A stretch of DNA of 64,000 bases from Stomoxys calcitrans (Eukaryota > Arthropoda > Insecta > Diptera > Muscidae): the NCBI RefSeq assembly GCF_963082655.1, contig NC_081554.1:63453820-63517819 (forward strand), read 5' to 3'. The position numbers and the translations under genes are program-made. Positions 21,771-33,622 of the stretch are shown here, piece by piece; positions within the stretch are counted from its first letter, which is position 1, and each line of letters opens with the position of its first letter. Below the pieces are notes generated by a model. That model did not search any database and had not been told where the DNA came from. It saw only the letters and a program-made list of their open reading frames with translations.

Positions 21771-22004
21771 GCTCAGTCAGCGTTAGTAGAAGGTTATTTA
21801 TGGTAGTCATCCATGGGAGTGGCGATAAAACACGAATGACTTAAGCTGTTCTAGGCCTCCTTTACCGAAAATTCCGTAATAAAAATCCTGCAGTCAACCT
21901 CATTATTGCAAGATTCCAGTGACATCACCACGCACAGTGTTGCTCCGGTGAACAAAAATGCGAAAATCAAATATTAAAATTATTGTGATATTTTTTACTA
22001 ATCT
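21771..22004. other. possible eroded tRNA-derived SINE
   Basis: GACGGGTTCAAATCCCAGC at about 21755-21775 is a good B box; an A box at the right distance is not clear. Confidence 0.3.
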
Positions 22005-22410
22005 TTTAAAAAGTCATAACAGAACACCACATGCAAAATTTCATACAAATCGGATACAAATTGCGGATTGTAAGAAGTCATATCGGCATATCGGTTTATA
22101 TGGAAGCTATCAGGTTATTGACCGATTTTGACGGTACTTGGCACAGTTGGAGGAAGTCGTACCAGAACACTATGTGGAAAATTTGAACCACAAAAATTGC
22201 GACTTCCAGGGGCTCAAGAAATCAAATCGTTAGATCGGTTTATATAGGACCTATATATAGACCATTGGACGGTACTTAACACATTTTAGCCAAATCGGAT
22301 GAAAATTGCACCCTCCGGAGGCTCAAGATATCAGATTGGGAGATCGGTTTATATGGGCACTATAGAAGGGTATAGACCGAATAGGGCCATACTCGTGGTA
22401 GTTGTTAAGG
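22005..22410 (-). mobile_element. HINE repeat units without core
   Basis: Units GATCGGTTTATATGGGCACT and CAAATCGGATGAAAATTGCA in reverse orientation; no terminal hairpin. It faces the next copy head to head. Confidence 0.65.
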
Positions 22411-22417
22411 AGGAGGA

Positions 22418-23279
22418 GTAAAGCTAGCCGCTTTGAAGGAGAAAAGCTAGCCGCTTAAAATTTTGTACAAATACTTCTTATCAGTCTAGGTCGGTTGGGA
22501 TTGTAAATGGGCCAAATCGGTCCATGTTTTGATATAACTGCCATATAAACGGATCTTGGGTCTTGACTTCTTGAGCCTCTTGAGGGCACTATTTTCATCC
22601 GATTTCACTGAAATTTTGCCCGTAGTGTTTTGGTATCACTTCCAACAACTGTGTTAAATATGATTCAAATCGGTTTATACTCTGGTATAGCTGTCATTTA
22701 ACCGATCTTAGATCTTGACTGATCTTGAGAGCGCAATTCTCATCCGATTTGGCCGAAATTTTGCATGAGGTGTTCTGTTATGACTGCAAATAACTGTGCT
22801 AAGTATGGCGCAAATCAGTAAATAACCTAATATAGCTGCCATATAAACCGATCTGGGGTCTTGACTTCTATAGCCTCTAGAGGGCGCAATTATCATCCTA
22901 TTTGGCAGAAATTTTGTACAACGGCTTCTCTCATGACCTTCAACATACGTGTCTAATATGGTCTGAATCGATCAATAGCTTGAACCACCTCCCATATAAA
23001 CCTTTCTCCCGATTTGACTTCTTGAGCCCCTATAAGTTGTAATTCTTATCCGAATGGACTGAAATATTACACAATGACTTCTACAATGTTTAGCATTCAA
23101 TACATTTATGGTCTGAATCGGACTAGAACTTGATAAAGGTCCAATGGCATAGCAGTTCTTATTCATTATTCTTTGTTTGCCTAAAAAAAGATACCGCTCA
23201 AAGAACTTGACAAACGCTATCCATGGTGGAGGGTATATAAGATTCGGCCCGGCCGAACTTAGCACGCTCTCACTTGTTT
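22418..23279 (+). mobile_element. HINE, 5' core missing
   Basis: Begins GTAAAGCTAGCCGCTT (just after where the GTCY tract should be; a 20-bp piece is duplicated) and ends CCATGGTGGAGGGTATATAA, GATTCGGCCCGGCCGAACTT and CACTTGTTT. Confidence 0.78.
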
Positions 23280-24329
23280 CTATTTCTCTCTACTGTTTTG
23301 CACAACTCTGCTGTCCAAGCTATACCGAGCTAGAATGTACACAAACTTTCAAAAGCTGTTACCATGAACTTTTATGCAACTCTTTTTTTGGCCCCAAATA
23401 TTTAGGCCTATGGAGTTCCACAACTTTTAGAATGTGAGCTCACGTTGAGAGTTAATATATATACGTCATAACGAGTATCTGTACAACATGATGTGTCTGC
23501 ATGGGCTTTGTATGCGTGTTCTGTGAATGCCTTTTCAATATTATCGTTGTTGGTTTTGTAGCTTTGGCTGCTGCTGGTGATGTTGCTGTTGTTATCTGTA
23601 TTATATTAAGTCGGGGAGGGATGGATACTGATTTATTTAAGTTCGATTAATTCGTTTCCTGTACGTGTTCTTTCGCTTGTTCATTTCAGTATCAAATCGA
23701 TACGGACATGCCTGCAGCTATTCTCAGCTGAATGCGTATTGTGCTATCTCAGTGTGTAGCTGTGTATGGTGGGAACTGTGAGTTTATAAAAAAGGATTCA
23801 TTTAAGGTGTTCACAATATGGAGCTTGTCTATGTTGGAAACTGTTTAAGAGCTCTACTACCACTACTACGAAACATACAACAAACTGCAAAGAGTCGTAG
23901 AAGGATACAGATTAGTGCTAACAAAACAAATGATGATTATCTGTAGCTGGCAACTAAGTTGAAGACTTTTGTTGGCCATTCTTTTTTTGCGGGAAATTGG
24001 AAATCCCTGAATGAATGTTGGAGTATAAAAGTTGCAAAAAAAAAAAGAAGAGCATACGCCAAGTTCCCAAAAGCTCGATATGATAAAGGCGTATAATTAA
24101 TTAATACAACAAATGAAGGAATTAGAGGGCGAAAAACAAGTGGAGAAAATGGAAAATTGAAACAAAAGTGCAAATATACTGGAAGATATTACTCAAGGCA
24201 AAGACATTACTCAAGGCGATTTTATAATAAACTAGCAGAGCTCGGCCTGCTCTGCTGCGCCCGATAATGCCACGTTGGAAAGAAGTACTCTAAATTTGGA
24301 AATTTCTGCTTAATTTCAGTTGAAAATGT
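23280..24329. other. intron sequence, no gene recognised
   Basis: Mixed, TTGCTGTTGTTATC-like low-complexity parts. No repeat partner elsewhere in the window. Confidence 0.45.
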
Positions 24330-25690
24330 ATTCCAGTGGATTTTTCTACTCTCAGATACACAAAAACCCCAATAAAAGTCCTGTTTAAGCGTATAGTGGA
24401 TCCACAGACACTTGGTCTCAAAAGGGGAAGACCATTTCGTGCTCTACTCCCAAATAGCTTTCAATTAAGATCCATACTGCCATGGTTGGTAAATATGTCC
24501 GATTTGGGGTTTTTTTGGGGGTGGGGTGACCCACGAAACACTTCGTCCCACAATTGGATATCAGATTCGTTTTCTACTCCAACGGCCGCAACGAAGTCTT
24601 ACCGAAGATAAATGCTGTATGATCAATTTTGAACCCTCTGCCCTCTTTCTGTTCATATTGGCTTCTCTAAATTAGCGCCATTTACAGGCTGTTTTCAATT
24701 GGATCAACAAAATCCATTTGAAAACGGCCAGTAGATGGCGCTAACTTAAATGTTAGTGTTACTACTCGCTTGGAGTGGCTTAACGCCCATAACATTGATA
24801 CTCATGTGGTAGTTGTCTATAGATGACCACCTATTAAATGGTCATCATTTAGTCTTTTTTTTAAATCAAATCAAAATGCCATATTAAAAGATTTTCTGTG
24901 TTAAAGAACTAACTTACTATTAAACAATGTAAAACTTTTGAACAAAAAAGTGTTGCCAACAGAGCGTCCTCGTCTTGTCTATCGGTGAGCTAAAAATGGT
25001 TGCATTCTTAACGTTAAGGTTTGAAACTCCTCCTATCACGCTGAACGTCATAATTTTTGGGATATGGTGGCTTACATTTATTTGTATCGCCACACATTAA
25101 ATAAATCACACAGTGTCCTGTTAGGTCGACTGTTTTGGGGTGCAGAATTAAAATATCAGATTCGCAGTCTACAACCTTATACCTTTAATTAAACCCCCAT
25201 TATTGTCATGATTGGTATATACAGCCGTTTGGTGGAGGGCGTCTATATTAGGGCTGTGCGCCACACTCCTTCTGCCACTTGAGCACATGTTTGAATGACG
25301 CACTCTGCTCATAAATATCTAGCGTTTGATCCCTCATTTGTTTTAATTGGTCAAATAATCTATTGGAGGCGATTTTTGGAGGTAAAGCGCCACCAGATTC
25401 TTGGAGACAGAATTTAATGTCATATTCGTAAACAACTCCTAAACACCTTTCATTTGAATTTTATATAGCTATGATCGAGTAAAATACCCATTTGTGGGGC
25501 TTTTTTGGTGGTGGGGCGACCCGCAAATACTTAGACATTATTTTTTATGTCATATTCGTAATCAACTCTCGAATACCTTTCATTTGAGTCCCATATTGAT
25601 ATGTACGTCCAATATGTTTGTTTGGGGAACTTTTAAGGTTGGAGTGGCCCCTGGGTTCCTTGGACCTAACTTTTAAGACCATATTCTACT
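24330..25690 (+). repeat. dispersed GGGGTGGGG-type repeat, several units
   Basis: TTTTGGGGGTGGGGTGACCC at about 24510, TTTTTTGGTGGTGGGGCGAC at about 25500 and TTTAAGGTTGGAGTGGCCCC at about 25630 recur with TACCTTTCATTTGAGTCCCA-like sequence between. Unit roughly 180-200 bp. The CTCF-like hairpin is at 24672-24744. Function unknown. Confidence 0.55.
24672..24744. promoter_or_regulatory. 73-nt near-perfect hairpin carrying a CTCF-like motif
   Basis: Left arm 24672-24704 begins TTAGCGCCATTTACAGGC, right arm 24712-24744 ends CCAGTAGATGGCGCTAA; the 33-nt arms pair with four mismatches around the loop CAACAAA. The right arm's CCAGTAGATGGCGC fits the CTCF consensus CCASYAGRKGGCRS at every position; the left arm fits with two changes. 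It could equally be a tiny foldback MITE or a miRNA-like precursor. Binding and expression are untested. Confidence 0.5.
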
Positions 25691-25702
25691 CTCTGATACC
25701 TG

Positions 25703-26693
25703 TCATTTCATTTCATTTAATTTATTTAATTCATTTCATTCATTTCATTCATTTCATTCATTTCATTCATTTCATTCATTTCATTCATTTCATTCATTTC
25801 ATTCATTTCATTCATTTCATTCATTTCATTCAATTCATTCGTTTCATTCATATAATTCAATTCATTCGTTTCATTCATATAATTCATTTCATTCATTGCA
25901 TTCATTTCATTCATTTCATTCATTTCATTCATTTCATTCATTTCATTCATTTCATTCATTTCATTCATTTCATTCATTTCATTCATTTCATTCATTTCAT
26001 TCATTTCATTCATTTCATTCATTTCATTCATTTCATTCATTTCATTCATTTCATTCATTTCATTCATTTCATTCATTTCATTCATTTCATTCATTTCATT
26101 CATTTCATTCATTTCATTTATTTCATTCATTTCATTCATTTCATTCATTTCATTCATTTCATTCATTTCATTCATTTCATTCATTTCATTCATTTCATTA
26201 ATTTCATTAATGTCATTCATTTCATTCATTTCATTCATTTCATTCATTTCATTCATTTCATTCATTTCATTCATTTCATTCATTTCATTCATTTCATTCA
26301 TTTCATTCATTTCATTCATTTCATTCATTTCATTCATTTCATTCATTTCATTCATTTCATTCATTTCATTCATTTCATTCATTTCATTCATTTCATTCAT
26401 TTAATTCATTTCATTCATTTCATTCATTTCATTCATTTCATTCATTTCATTCATTTCATTTATTTCATTCTTTTCATTGATTTCATTCATTTCATTCATT
26501 TCATTCATTTCATTCATTTCATTCATTTCATTCATTTCATTCATTTCATTCATTTCATTCATTTCATTCATTTCATTCATTTCATTCATTTCATTCATTT
26601 CATTCATTTCATTCATTTCATTCATTTCATTCATTTCATTTATTTCATTCAATTCATTTATTTCATTCATTTCATTCATTTCATTAATTTCAA
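25703..26693. repeat. 9-bp satellite (TTCATTCAT)n, about 1 kb
   Basis: Roughly 110 copies of a 9-mer with a handful of substitutions (for example ATATAATTC and GTTTCATTC near 25840-25880). The 9-mer has no stop in several frames, which creates long FIH, HSF and MNE reading frames on both strands; these are not genes. It lies inside a dispersed GGGGT-rich repeat, between 25690 and 26694. Confidence 0.95.
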
Positions 26694-27055
26694 GGGGGGT
26701 CCGCCCCCTTCCAATATCAACAAATTATATAGTCTATTCCTCGTTTCTGACCATATTCGACTTGACTTCGTCCAATATGCCTATTTGAAGGGGTTTTGGG
26801 GTCGGGGCAGCCCTGTAGGTACTTGGACTCATATTTTGATATCAACTTTGTATTCTACTCCCGAAAAACTTTCATTTGAGTCCCATATTGCCCCGATCGG
26901 TTCACCTTTAATTTTGGGTGGTACTTTTGGGGTAAGGGGGAGGGTCCGTCCGGATTGAGATATCATTAAATTAATTAATCAAAAAATCGGTTCAGCTATT
27001 TTTGAGTCTATACGGAACAAACAAATTAATAAACCCACAAACAAACTCAAACTCA
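26694..27055 (+). repeat. continuation of the GGGGT-rich dispersed repeat
   Basis: GGGGGGTCCGCCCCCTTCC, TTTTGGGGTCGGGGCAGCCC, TTTGAGTCCCATATTGCCCC and TTTTGGGGTAAGGGGGAGGG; ends with ATACGGAACAAACAAATTAA. Same family as 24330-25690, split from it by the 9-bp satellite. Confidence 0.6.
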
Positions 27056-27875
27056 TTTTTATATCCTCCACCATACGATGAGGGTATACAAATTTCGTTT
27101 TTTCTGTTTGTAACTCCGCGAAATATTCGACTAAGACCCCATAAAGTATATATATTCTTGGTCGTCGTGACATTTTAAGTCGAGTTAGCCATGTCCGTCC
27201 GTCTGTCTGTCCAAAGCACGCTAACTTTCAAAGGTGTAAAGCCAGCTGCTTTAGATTTTGAATAAATACTTCTTATTTGTGTAGGTCGGTTGGTATTGTA
27301 AATGGGCCATATCGGTCAATGTTTTGGTATAGCTGCCATATAAAACGATCTCGGGTCTTGACTTCTTGAGCCACTAGAGAGCACAATTCTTATCCGATTT
27401 GGCTGAAATTTTGCGTGAGGTGTTTTATTATGACTTCCAACAACTGTGTTGAGTATTGCTGAAATCGGTTCATAACCAAACATAGCTGCCATCGGGGATC
27501 TTGACTTCTGGAGCCTCAAGAGGGCGTAATAATTATCCGATTTGGTTGAAATTTTGTACAACGTCTTCTTCCATGACCTCCAACATACGTTTCAAATACG
27601 GTCTGAATCGGTCTTCAGTCAGATACAGCTCCCATACAAACCGTTCTCCCTATTTTACTTCTTTAGACCCTAAACGGCAAAATTCCTATTCGATTTGGAT
27701 GAAATTTTACACATAGACTTCTACTGTGGTCTACAACATTCAATTAGCACAATTCTTTTCTTTAATCCTTTGTTTGTCTAACAAGAGATACCGTGGCAAG
27801 AGCTATACAAATGCGATCCATGGTGGAGGGTATATAAGATTCGGCCGGGCCAAACTTAGCAGGCCTTTACTTGTT
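27056..27875 (+). mobile_element. HINE, complete
   Basis: TATATCCTCCACCATACGAT start, CCCATAAAGTATATATATTC and CCATGTCCGTCCGTCTGTC core, two or three internal units, and CGATCCATGGTGGAGGGTAT plus TTCGGCCGGGCCAAAC at the 3' end. It lies within the dispersed GGGGT-rich repeat region. Confidence 0.85.
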
Positions 27876-27877
27876 AT

Positions 27878-28062
27878 AGCTAAGCCCGAGCAGCGTGCAG
27901 CAGTGTGATACCTCTTTGGGGAGAAGTTTTAATGTGGCAAAGTAACTCAGAAATGTCCCCTCTTAGAAGGATAATCACCGCTGAATGTCCTTGCCAGATT
28001 TGAACCCAGACGTTCAGCATCACAGGTGAACAAGCTAGCCTCTGCGCTACAGTGGTCTGCAA
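27878..28062 (-). mobile_element. SINE, 3'-truncated
   Basis: AGCAGCGTGCAGCAGTGTG, then GCCAGATTTGAACCCAGACG (B box) and CTCTGCGCTACAGTGGTC (A box). It abuts the HINE ending at 27875. Confidence 0.68.
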
Positions 28063-28654
28063 ATGGAAACTATTTTCATATAACTTCATTTGTAAAACAA
28101 ATAAAAATAAGCGGAAAACAAAACTCAGCTGCATTTTTTTGTAGAAAACAAAACCCACTTTGCGTCATGGGAACCAAAATGCAATCACCAACATTCTGTT
28201 TGCTTTTTGGCTGGACACAGAAACACATTTGGCATAACATAAAGCGAAAAATAATTTCCATAGATAACTTTTGAAAACAAAAATATCCAAGCAGGAAAAA
28301 AGACACACAAAACAGCTCCAACTATCAAACAATTGCACAAAAAAAAATTATAAACAAGCCTTTCATGGAAGATTTATAAACTTTCGGTACACTCCAAATG
28401 CCTCACAATGTAAACTTATTTGCAGTTAGAATTAATGGCAACTTTAGGAAATAAATAAGAAAGACGATTGCACAGAAGTGGAAGTTTCGTTTTTTGTTAG
28501 TTGCTGGCGATATGTTCGAAGTTGAAATTGGATAGATAGAGCAACAATGGCGAACAAAGCAACAGTGGAAATGGAAGGTAAGAAAAACACAACAATAATA
28601 TACTAACAATTAAGCGTTCGCTAAGTTCCATCGGGCAAATTGTTTGATTGGAGT
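28063..28654. other. intron sequence, no gene recognised
   Basis: A-rich, single-copy in appearance; overlapping reading frames on both strands are short and lack known motifs. Confidence 0.45.
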
Positions 28655-28800
28655 TTTTAGCAACGCCACGTGCAAAATTGCAGCCAATTTGGATAAGAAC
28701 TGCGCCTTCTAGAAGCTCAAGAAGTGTAATCAGGGGATCGGTTTATACGGCACCTATATCAGAATATGGACCGATTTGACCCCGAGAAGTAGTTGCGGAG
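28655..28800 (-). mobile_element. HINE fragment, inverted against the next copy
   Basis: GGGGATCGGTTTATACGGCA and AATTTGGATAAGAACTGCGC units. It joins the next copy at GGAGGGAGGGTATAAAAATC. Confidence 0.6.
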
Positions 28801-29431
28801 GGAGGGTATAAAAATCGATCTAGTCATGTCTGTCCGTCCGTCTGTCTGTCGAAAGCACGCTAACTTTTGAAGTAGTAAAGCTAGCCGTTTGAAATTTTGC
28901 ACAAGTACTTCTTCTTAGTATAGGTCGGTTAGGATTGTAAATGGGCTATATCGGTTTATATGGCATGGGCTATATCGGTTTATATGGCTATAGATGCCAT
29001 ATAAACCGATCTGGGGTCTTGCTTCTTGAGCCTCTAGAGGACGCAATTCCTATCCGATTTGGCTGAAATATTTCATTACGTGTTTTGTTATGACTTCCAA
29101 CAACTGTATTAAGAATGGTTCAAGTCGGTCCATAACCTGATATTGCGGCCATATAAACCGATCTGTGGTTTTGACTTCTTGAGCCTCTAGAGGAAGCAAT
29201 TATTATCCGATTTGGCTGAAATTTGGCATGAGGTGTTTTGTTATGACTTTCAACAACTGTGTTATAATTGGACCATATCTTGATATCGCCTCTAATAGCA
29301 GAGCAAATCTTTTCTTTTATACTTTTTTTTGCCTAAGAAGCGATGCCGGGAAAAGAACTCGACAAATGCGATCCACGGTGGGGGGTATATAAGATTCGGT
29401 CCGGCCGAACTTAGCACACTTTTACTTGTTT
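28801..29431 (+). mobile_element. HINE, TA part of the core deleted
   Basis: GATCTAGTCATGTCTGTCCG opens directly after GTATAAAAA, so the (TA)n part is lost while the GTCY tract is kept. Ends CGGTGGGGGGTATATAAGAT, TTCGGTCCGGCCGAA and TTTACTTGTT. Confidence 0.8.
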
Positions 29432-30235
29432 GTTTTCAATGAATTCCCCTCCTCTGACCACACTGTGCAGTTACAAAAGTTTTGTCTTCCTCTCTTTGAG
29501 GCGAGGTGGTAATGGTTGGGTGGGTGCTATAATTCGAAATGTATTGTTGCACAAATCGATGGCCAGAGATCGATAAAGTCAACCTTTTTTTTTTGAACGC
29601 TTGGCAAAAGAAAATAAATTGAAATTTTATGCTTATATTCATGTAGTCACATCAACAAGGAAAACTTGGCCAAGATAAACAAAGTTACTGGCGTCGTTGT
29701 TGTATTAGTCGTAGACTATGTGAATCGAAATTTTTCGGCAAAAGAAAATGAACACGAAAAATCGAAAATGTCTACAGCAAAATATTGCTGTGACAATAAC
29801 AAACTAGAAATGCCGCATAAGATTAACGTAAACATTTCATCCCCGCAACTACAACCCCAAACCTAAAATTTATATCATCTAACTCCCCTACAATGACCCT
29901 GAGCAAGACATTTGACATCAAGGTTAAGCATATGTCTGCCGTTAGAGCTAGAATATTTGAGAAAAGTTCAAGTCTCTTCTTTGTTTTTTGTTTCATGCTT
30001 CGTCGGAAAGACATAAATCACTGCAGGGAATTTTTTTCTGTGCTATAGCTGGTGCTAGAATGAAATTTGTTTGACATTGCCGCATAAAAACTACATCTAA
30101 TGGAAAAATATTCACTTTTCTTTGTTTTTTTTTTTGCGTTTTAGGATTTTCTCAATTAATTTCTGGTGTATTGTATCGATTTTAGTTTAGATAACCTTAT
30201 GCTGAAGATGCGAAAGTTGTGTGAATCAAAACAAA
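29432..30235. other. intron sequence, no gene recognised
   Basis: Single-copy in appearance, with a T-rich run at 30125-30137. Confidence 0.45.
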
Positions 30236-30296
30236 TAAAAACGTATAAAGTTCGGCTGTGACGAACTTTGGATGCCCACCATTATGGATATATTCA
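30236..30296 (-). mobile_element. HINE 3'-end fragment
   Basis: ACGTATAAAGTTCGGCTGTG and GAACTTTGGATGCCCACC: terminal hairpin region only, orientation opposite to the following copy. Confidence 0.5.
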
Positions 30297-30304
30297 TCAT
30301 CCTA

Positions 30305-31337
30305 TTTTTATACCCTCCACCATAGGATAAGGGTATAATAATTTCGTCATTCTGTTTGTAACTCCTCGAAATATTTGTCTAAGACCCCATAAAGTATATA
30401 TATTCTTGATCGCCATGGCATTTCAAGTCGATCAGCCATGTCCGTTCGTCCGTCCGTCCGTTTGTCTGTCTGTCCGTCCGTCCGTCCGTTTGTCTGTCTG
30501 TCCGTCTGTCCATCTGTCTGTCGAAATCACGCTAACGTTCGCAGGAGTAAAGCTAGCCGCTTAAAATTTTGCATAAATACTTTTTATTAGTGTAGGTCGG
30601 TTGGGATTATAAATGGACCAAATCGGTCCATGTTTTAAAATAGCTGCCATATAAACCGATCTTGGGTCTTGACTTCTTGAGCCTCTAGAGAGCGAAATTC
30701 TCGTTCGATGTGACTGAAATTTTGCACGTGGTGTTTTTTTTATCACTTTCGACAACTGTGTAAAGTATGATTCAAATCGGTTCATAATCTGGATAGCTGT
30801 CATATAAACCGATTTTTGATCTTGAATAGAGGACGCAATTGTCATCCGATTTGGCTGAAATTTTGCACGAGGTGTTTAACCTCGGTACATAACCTATATA
30901 GCTGCCATATAAACCGATCTGGGATCTTGACTTCTTGAGCCTCTTGAGGGTGTAATTGTCATCCGATTTGCCGGAAATATTATACAACGGTTTCTCTCAT
31001 GACCTTCAACATTCGTATTTAATATGGTCTGAATCGATCAAAAGCTTGATACAGCTCCCATATAAACCTATCTCCCGATTTTGCTTCTTGAACCCCTACC
31101 AGGCGCAATTCTTATTCGAATGATCTGAAATATTACACAATGACTTCTACAACGATCAGCATTCATTTATGGTTCGAAACGGACTATAACTTGATATAGC
31201 TCCAATAGCATAACGGTTTTAATGCAATACGTTTTGTTTGTCTAAAAAGAGATACCGCGCATAGAACTCGACAAATGCGATTCATGGTGGAGATAAGATT
31301 CGGCCCGGCCGAACTTAGCACGCTCTTACTTGTTTTA
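30305..31337 (+). mobile_element. HINE, complete, with expanded GTCY microsatellite
   Basis: TATACCCTCCACCATAGGAT start, CATAAAGTATATATATTCTT, then an extended CCGTCCGTTTGTCTGTC-type tract of about 85 bp (30436-30522) before GAAATCACGCTAACGTTCG. Ends GATTCGGCCCGGCCGAACTT and CTTACTTGTT; the GAGGGTATA motif next to the end is partly deleted. Confidence 0.85.
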
Positions 31338-31339
31338 TT

Positions 31340-31735
31340 ATTACTCCACTATCATAGCCATGGTTATATCAAAATATGGGCTGACCTGTAGTATTTTTGA
31401 TTTAAGTGCCAAGAACTACTATACAAAGCATAGTTTCAACGATATCTGGTGAACTATTTTTATTGGACTAAGGCCCTAAAATGGAAGATCGTTCACTATG
31501 ACAGCAAAATCAAGATGTGGCCCGAACTCTTTCATTTTCAGTTAGAATGTTGTTTCCAATTTTAGCGAAATCTTTTAAGAAATACAGCAGTTATGGGCTT
31601 AAGACCTTAAAGCGGCAGATCGGTGCATATGGTAGCTATATCTGAATATGGTCTGATTTGAACCATATTCTAATTGGACGAACGATGGCCTTAAACAAAC
31701 AACTAAAGTTTCAGTGAAATCGGGTAATAAGGAGT
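31340..31735 (-). mobile_element. degenerate HINE repeat units
   Basis: GGCAGATCGGTGCATATGGT and GAATATGGTCTGATTTGAAC mark diverged units; no ends. Confidence 0.5.
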
Positions 31736-31959
31736 AAAATTTTTTGCAAATGAAAAAGGGACCCCAGAGACCTTCTCACCCGCCGGAGGTTTAAGTGGCC
31801 ACATAATGGATTGTCTGGAAAGACTAGAAAGCTCAACAGAATAAGCGGGACGCATAAGATGAGACAATTCCTCCCGGAAACACATTTCAGTAAGTTTCCT
31901 CTAAAATTTTAAACAATCTGAGGACTGAACACGGCCTGATACAAACCCCAGCCGACACG

Positions 31960-32165
31960 GGATAACTGTAAGCACTAAACGAGCTGGGACTTTGAGCTCC
32001 GACTTGTGTGGTGTTCATCGTTATCACGGGAAACATAGATGAAAGATACCGGGCGAGTCCACAGGTTGCGGATGGTACAAAGCTTCGTATTTATGCGGAG
32101 TAGCTGCAAATACGGCAGCAGGCAGTCGAGGATTTCGAAAGGTATGTCTTCCCTAACGTTGAAAA
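31960..32165 (-). repeat. fragment of the TTGTTGTTGTA-type element
   Basis: Shares TCGTTATCACGGGAAACAT, GAGTCCACAGGTTGCGGAT and GGAGTAGCTGCAAATACGGC with the 47440 copy. Both ends are missing. It lies next to the RTE-like LINE fragment. Confidence 0.45.
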
Positions 32166-32189
32166 CCCACGCAAATGAAAAAAGGACCA

Positions 32190-32800
32190 TGATCTGCTTC
32201 TAAAAAGTCCGGACTCTTTTTAGAGCAGGTACAAGGCAGATATTACCGGTTTACAGGATGTGCTTTGGACTGGAAATAACACCAAACGGTGACGAACCAT
32301 TGGGTTGCCCAAAAAGTAATTGCGGATTTTTTAAAAGAAAGTAAATGCATTTTTAATAAAACTTAGAATGAACTCTAATCAAATATACTTTTTTACACTT
32401 TTTTTCTAAAGCAAGCTAAAAGTAACAGCTGATAACTGACAGAGGAAAGAATACAATTACAGAGTCACAAGCTGTGAAAAAATTTGTCAACGCCGACTAT
32501 ATGAAAAATCCGCAATTACTTTTTGGGCAACCAATACATTATAGCTGCCTTGACAAGGGAGTATGAATTTGGCTGTGGATTTGTGTTTAGTCGGAGACTG
32601 AAGCACCTTATCTCCACATTTACTCAGGTGGATGAGAGACTAGCCACATTACGCATAAAGGCCAAATTATTCTTCCAAATTCTGAACCACCAAGTAATTA
32701 ACATCGTCCTAGCCAGAAGAATTCAACTGGGGATTAAGAATCCTCCATTAATTTATATTAATTAGACGATAATTAGGTGTAGGGCCTCTCGGCGGAATTC
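32190..32800 (+). pseudogene. RTE-like LINE endonuclease fragment, split by a MITE
   Basis: 32215-32299 reads ...DVLWTGN, and after the MITE comes EYEFGCGFVFSRRLKHLI and ERLATLRIKAKLF. This is the GCGFVV...NERLATIRIKA pattern of RTE/BovB-type endonucleases as I know it. The frame fails soon after and no RT is visible. Confidence 0.6.
32300..32534 (-). mobile_element. mariner-type MITE, copy 3, inside an RTE-like LINE fragment
   Basis: TTGGGTTGCCC start and GGGCAACCAA end; the right flank is TA and the left is CA (mutated). LINE endonuclease coding sequence continues on both sides. Confidence 0.9.
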
Positions 32801-33164
32801 TTTTATGATCCATCAAGCGCCACGGGTAAACAATAGTCTTCTGATAAAAGGTGCGCCACGTTGTGGCAAAATACTCGAGTTATCGGGGGGTGTCACAAAA
32901 TTTTTGAGATTCCGAACTTGGTCAAAGGAGGAGCACTTGAATGCTCAAGAACTGAGTTGCCTCATAAGTAATGTAGTTCAAGCTTTTGTTACGCAGAGAG
33001 CCCATAACGACCCTTACTCGATATCGACTTACGAGGAAAGACAAGCTCAATTCCAGTAGAGAAACATATGAAAGTTTATGGGAAAGCCAATTTTTAATTC
33101 CCATTTTGCCGACATAAAATTCTGAGTTTTATTACAGTTGGGCAGGAAGCATAACACACCCAAT

Positions 33165-33536
33165 CTCACTCGGACCCATAAAAGGCGCATTTATTGTCCG
33201 ATTTCGCCGAAATATGGGACAGTGAGTTGTGTTATGCTCTTCGACATTTATCTGCAACTCGGTTCAAATCGGTCCAGATTTGGATATAGCTGTCATATAG
33301 ACCGATATCTCGATTTAAAGTCTTGGCCCAATAAAAGTCGCATTTATAATCCGATTTCACTGAAATTTGACCAATTGAACAATGACTTGTACTTATAAGT
33401 ATTTGGTCCAAATCGGAACATATTTTGATATAGCTGCTATGGGGCATAAGGTATGAATTTTTCGCCGGATTTTGACGAAAGGTGGTGGGTATCCAAAGTT
33501 CGACCCGGCCGAACTCAACGTCTTTTTACTTGTTCT
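33165..33536 (+). mobile_element. HINE 3' part, CCGGATTTTGACG variant
   Basis: Units CATTTATTGTCCGATTTCGC and GGATATAGCTGTCATATAGA, then GCCGGATTTTGACGAAAGG, GTGGTGGGTATCCAAAGTTC and the GACCCGGCCGAAC hairpin with TTTTTACTTGTT. Confidence 0.75.
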
Positions 33537-33622
33537 CGTAATGTTGCATTATAATCCTCCCCAGGACTATCTGTACTGTTGGCGAATGAGTCCGTTTTAC
33601 TTTCGGAGCAATCAAGTATCGC

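Noticed and set aside
25618..26958. 446-codon FIH-repeat frame and the reverse MNE-repeat frames
   Set aside because: Produced by the stop-free 9-bp satellite; several frames on both strands are open at once.
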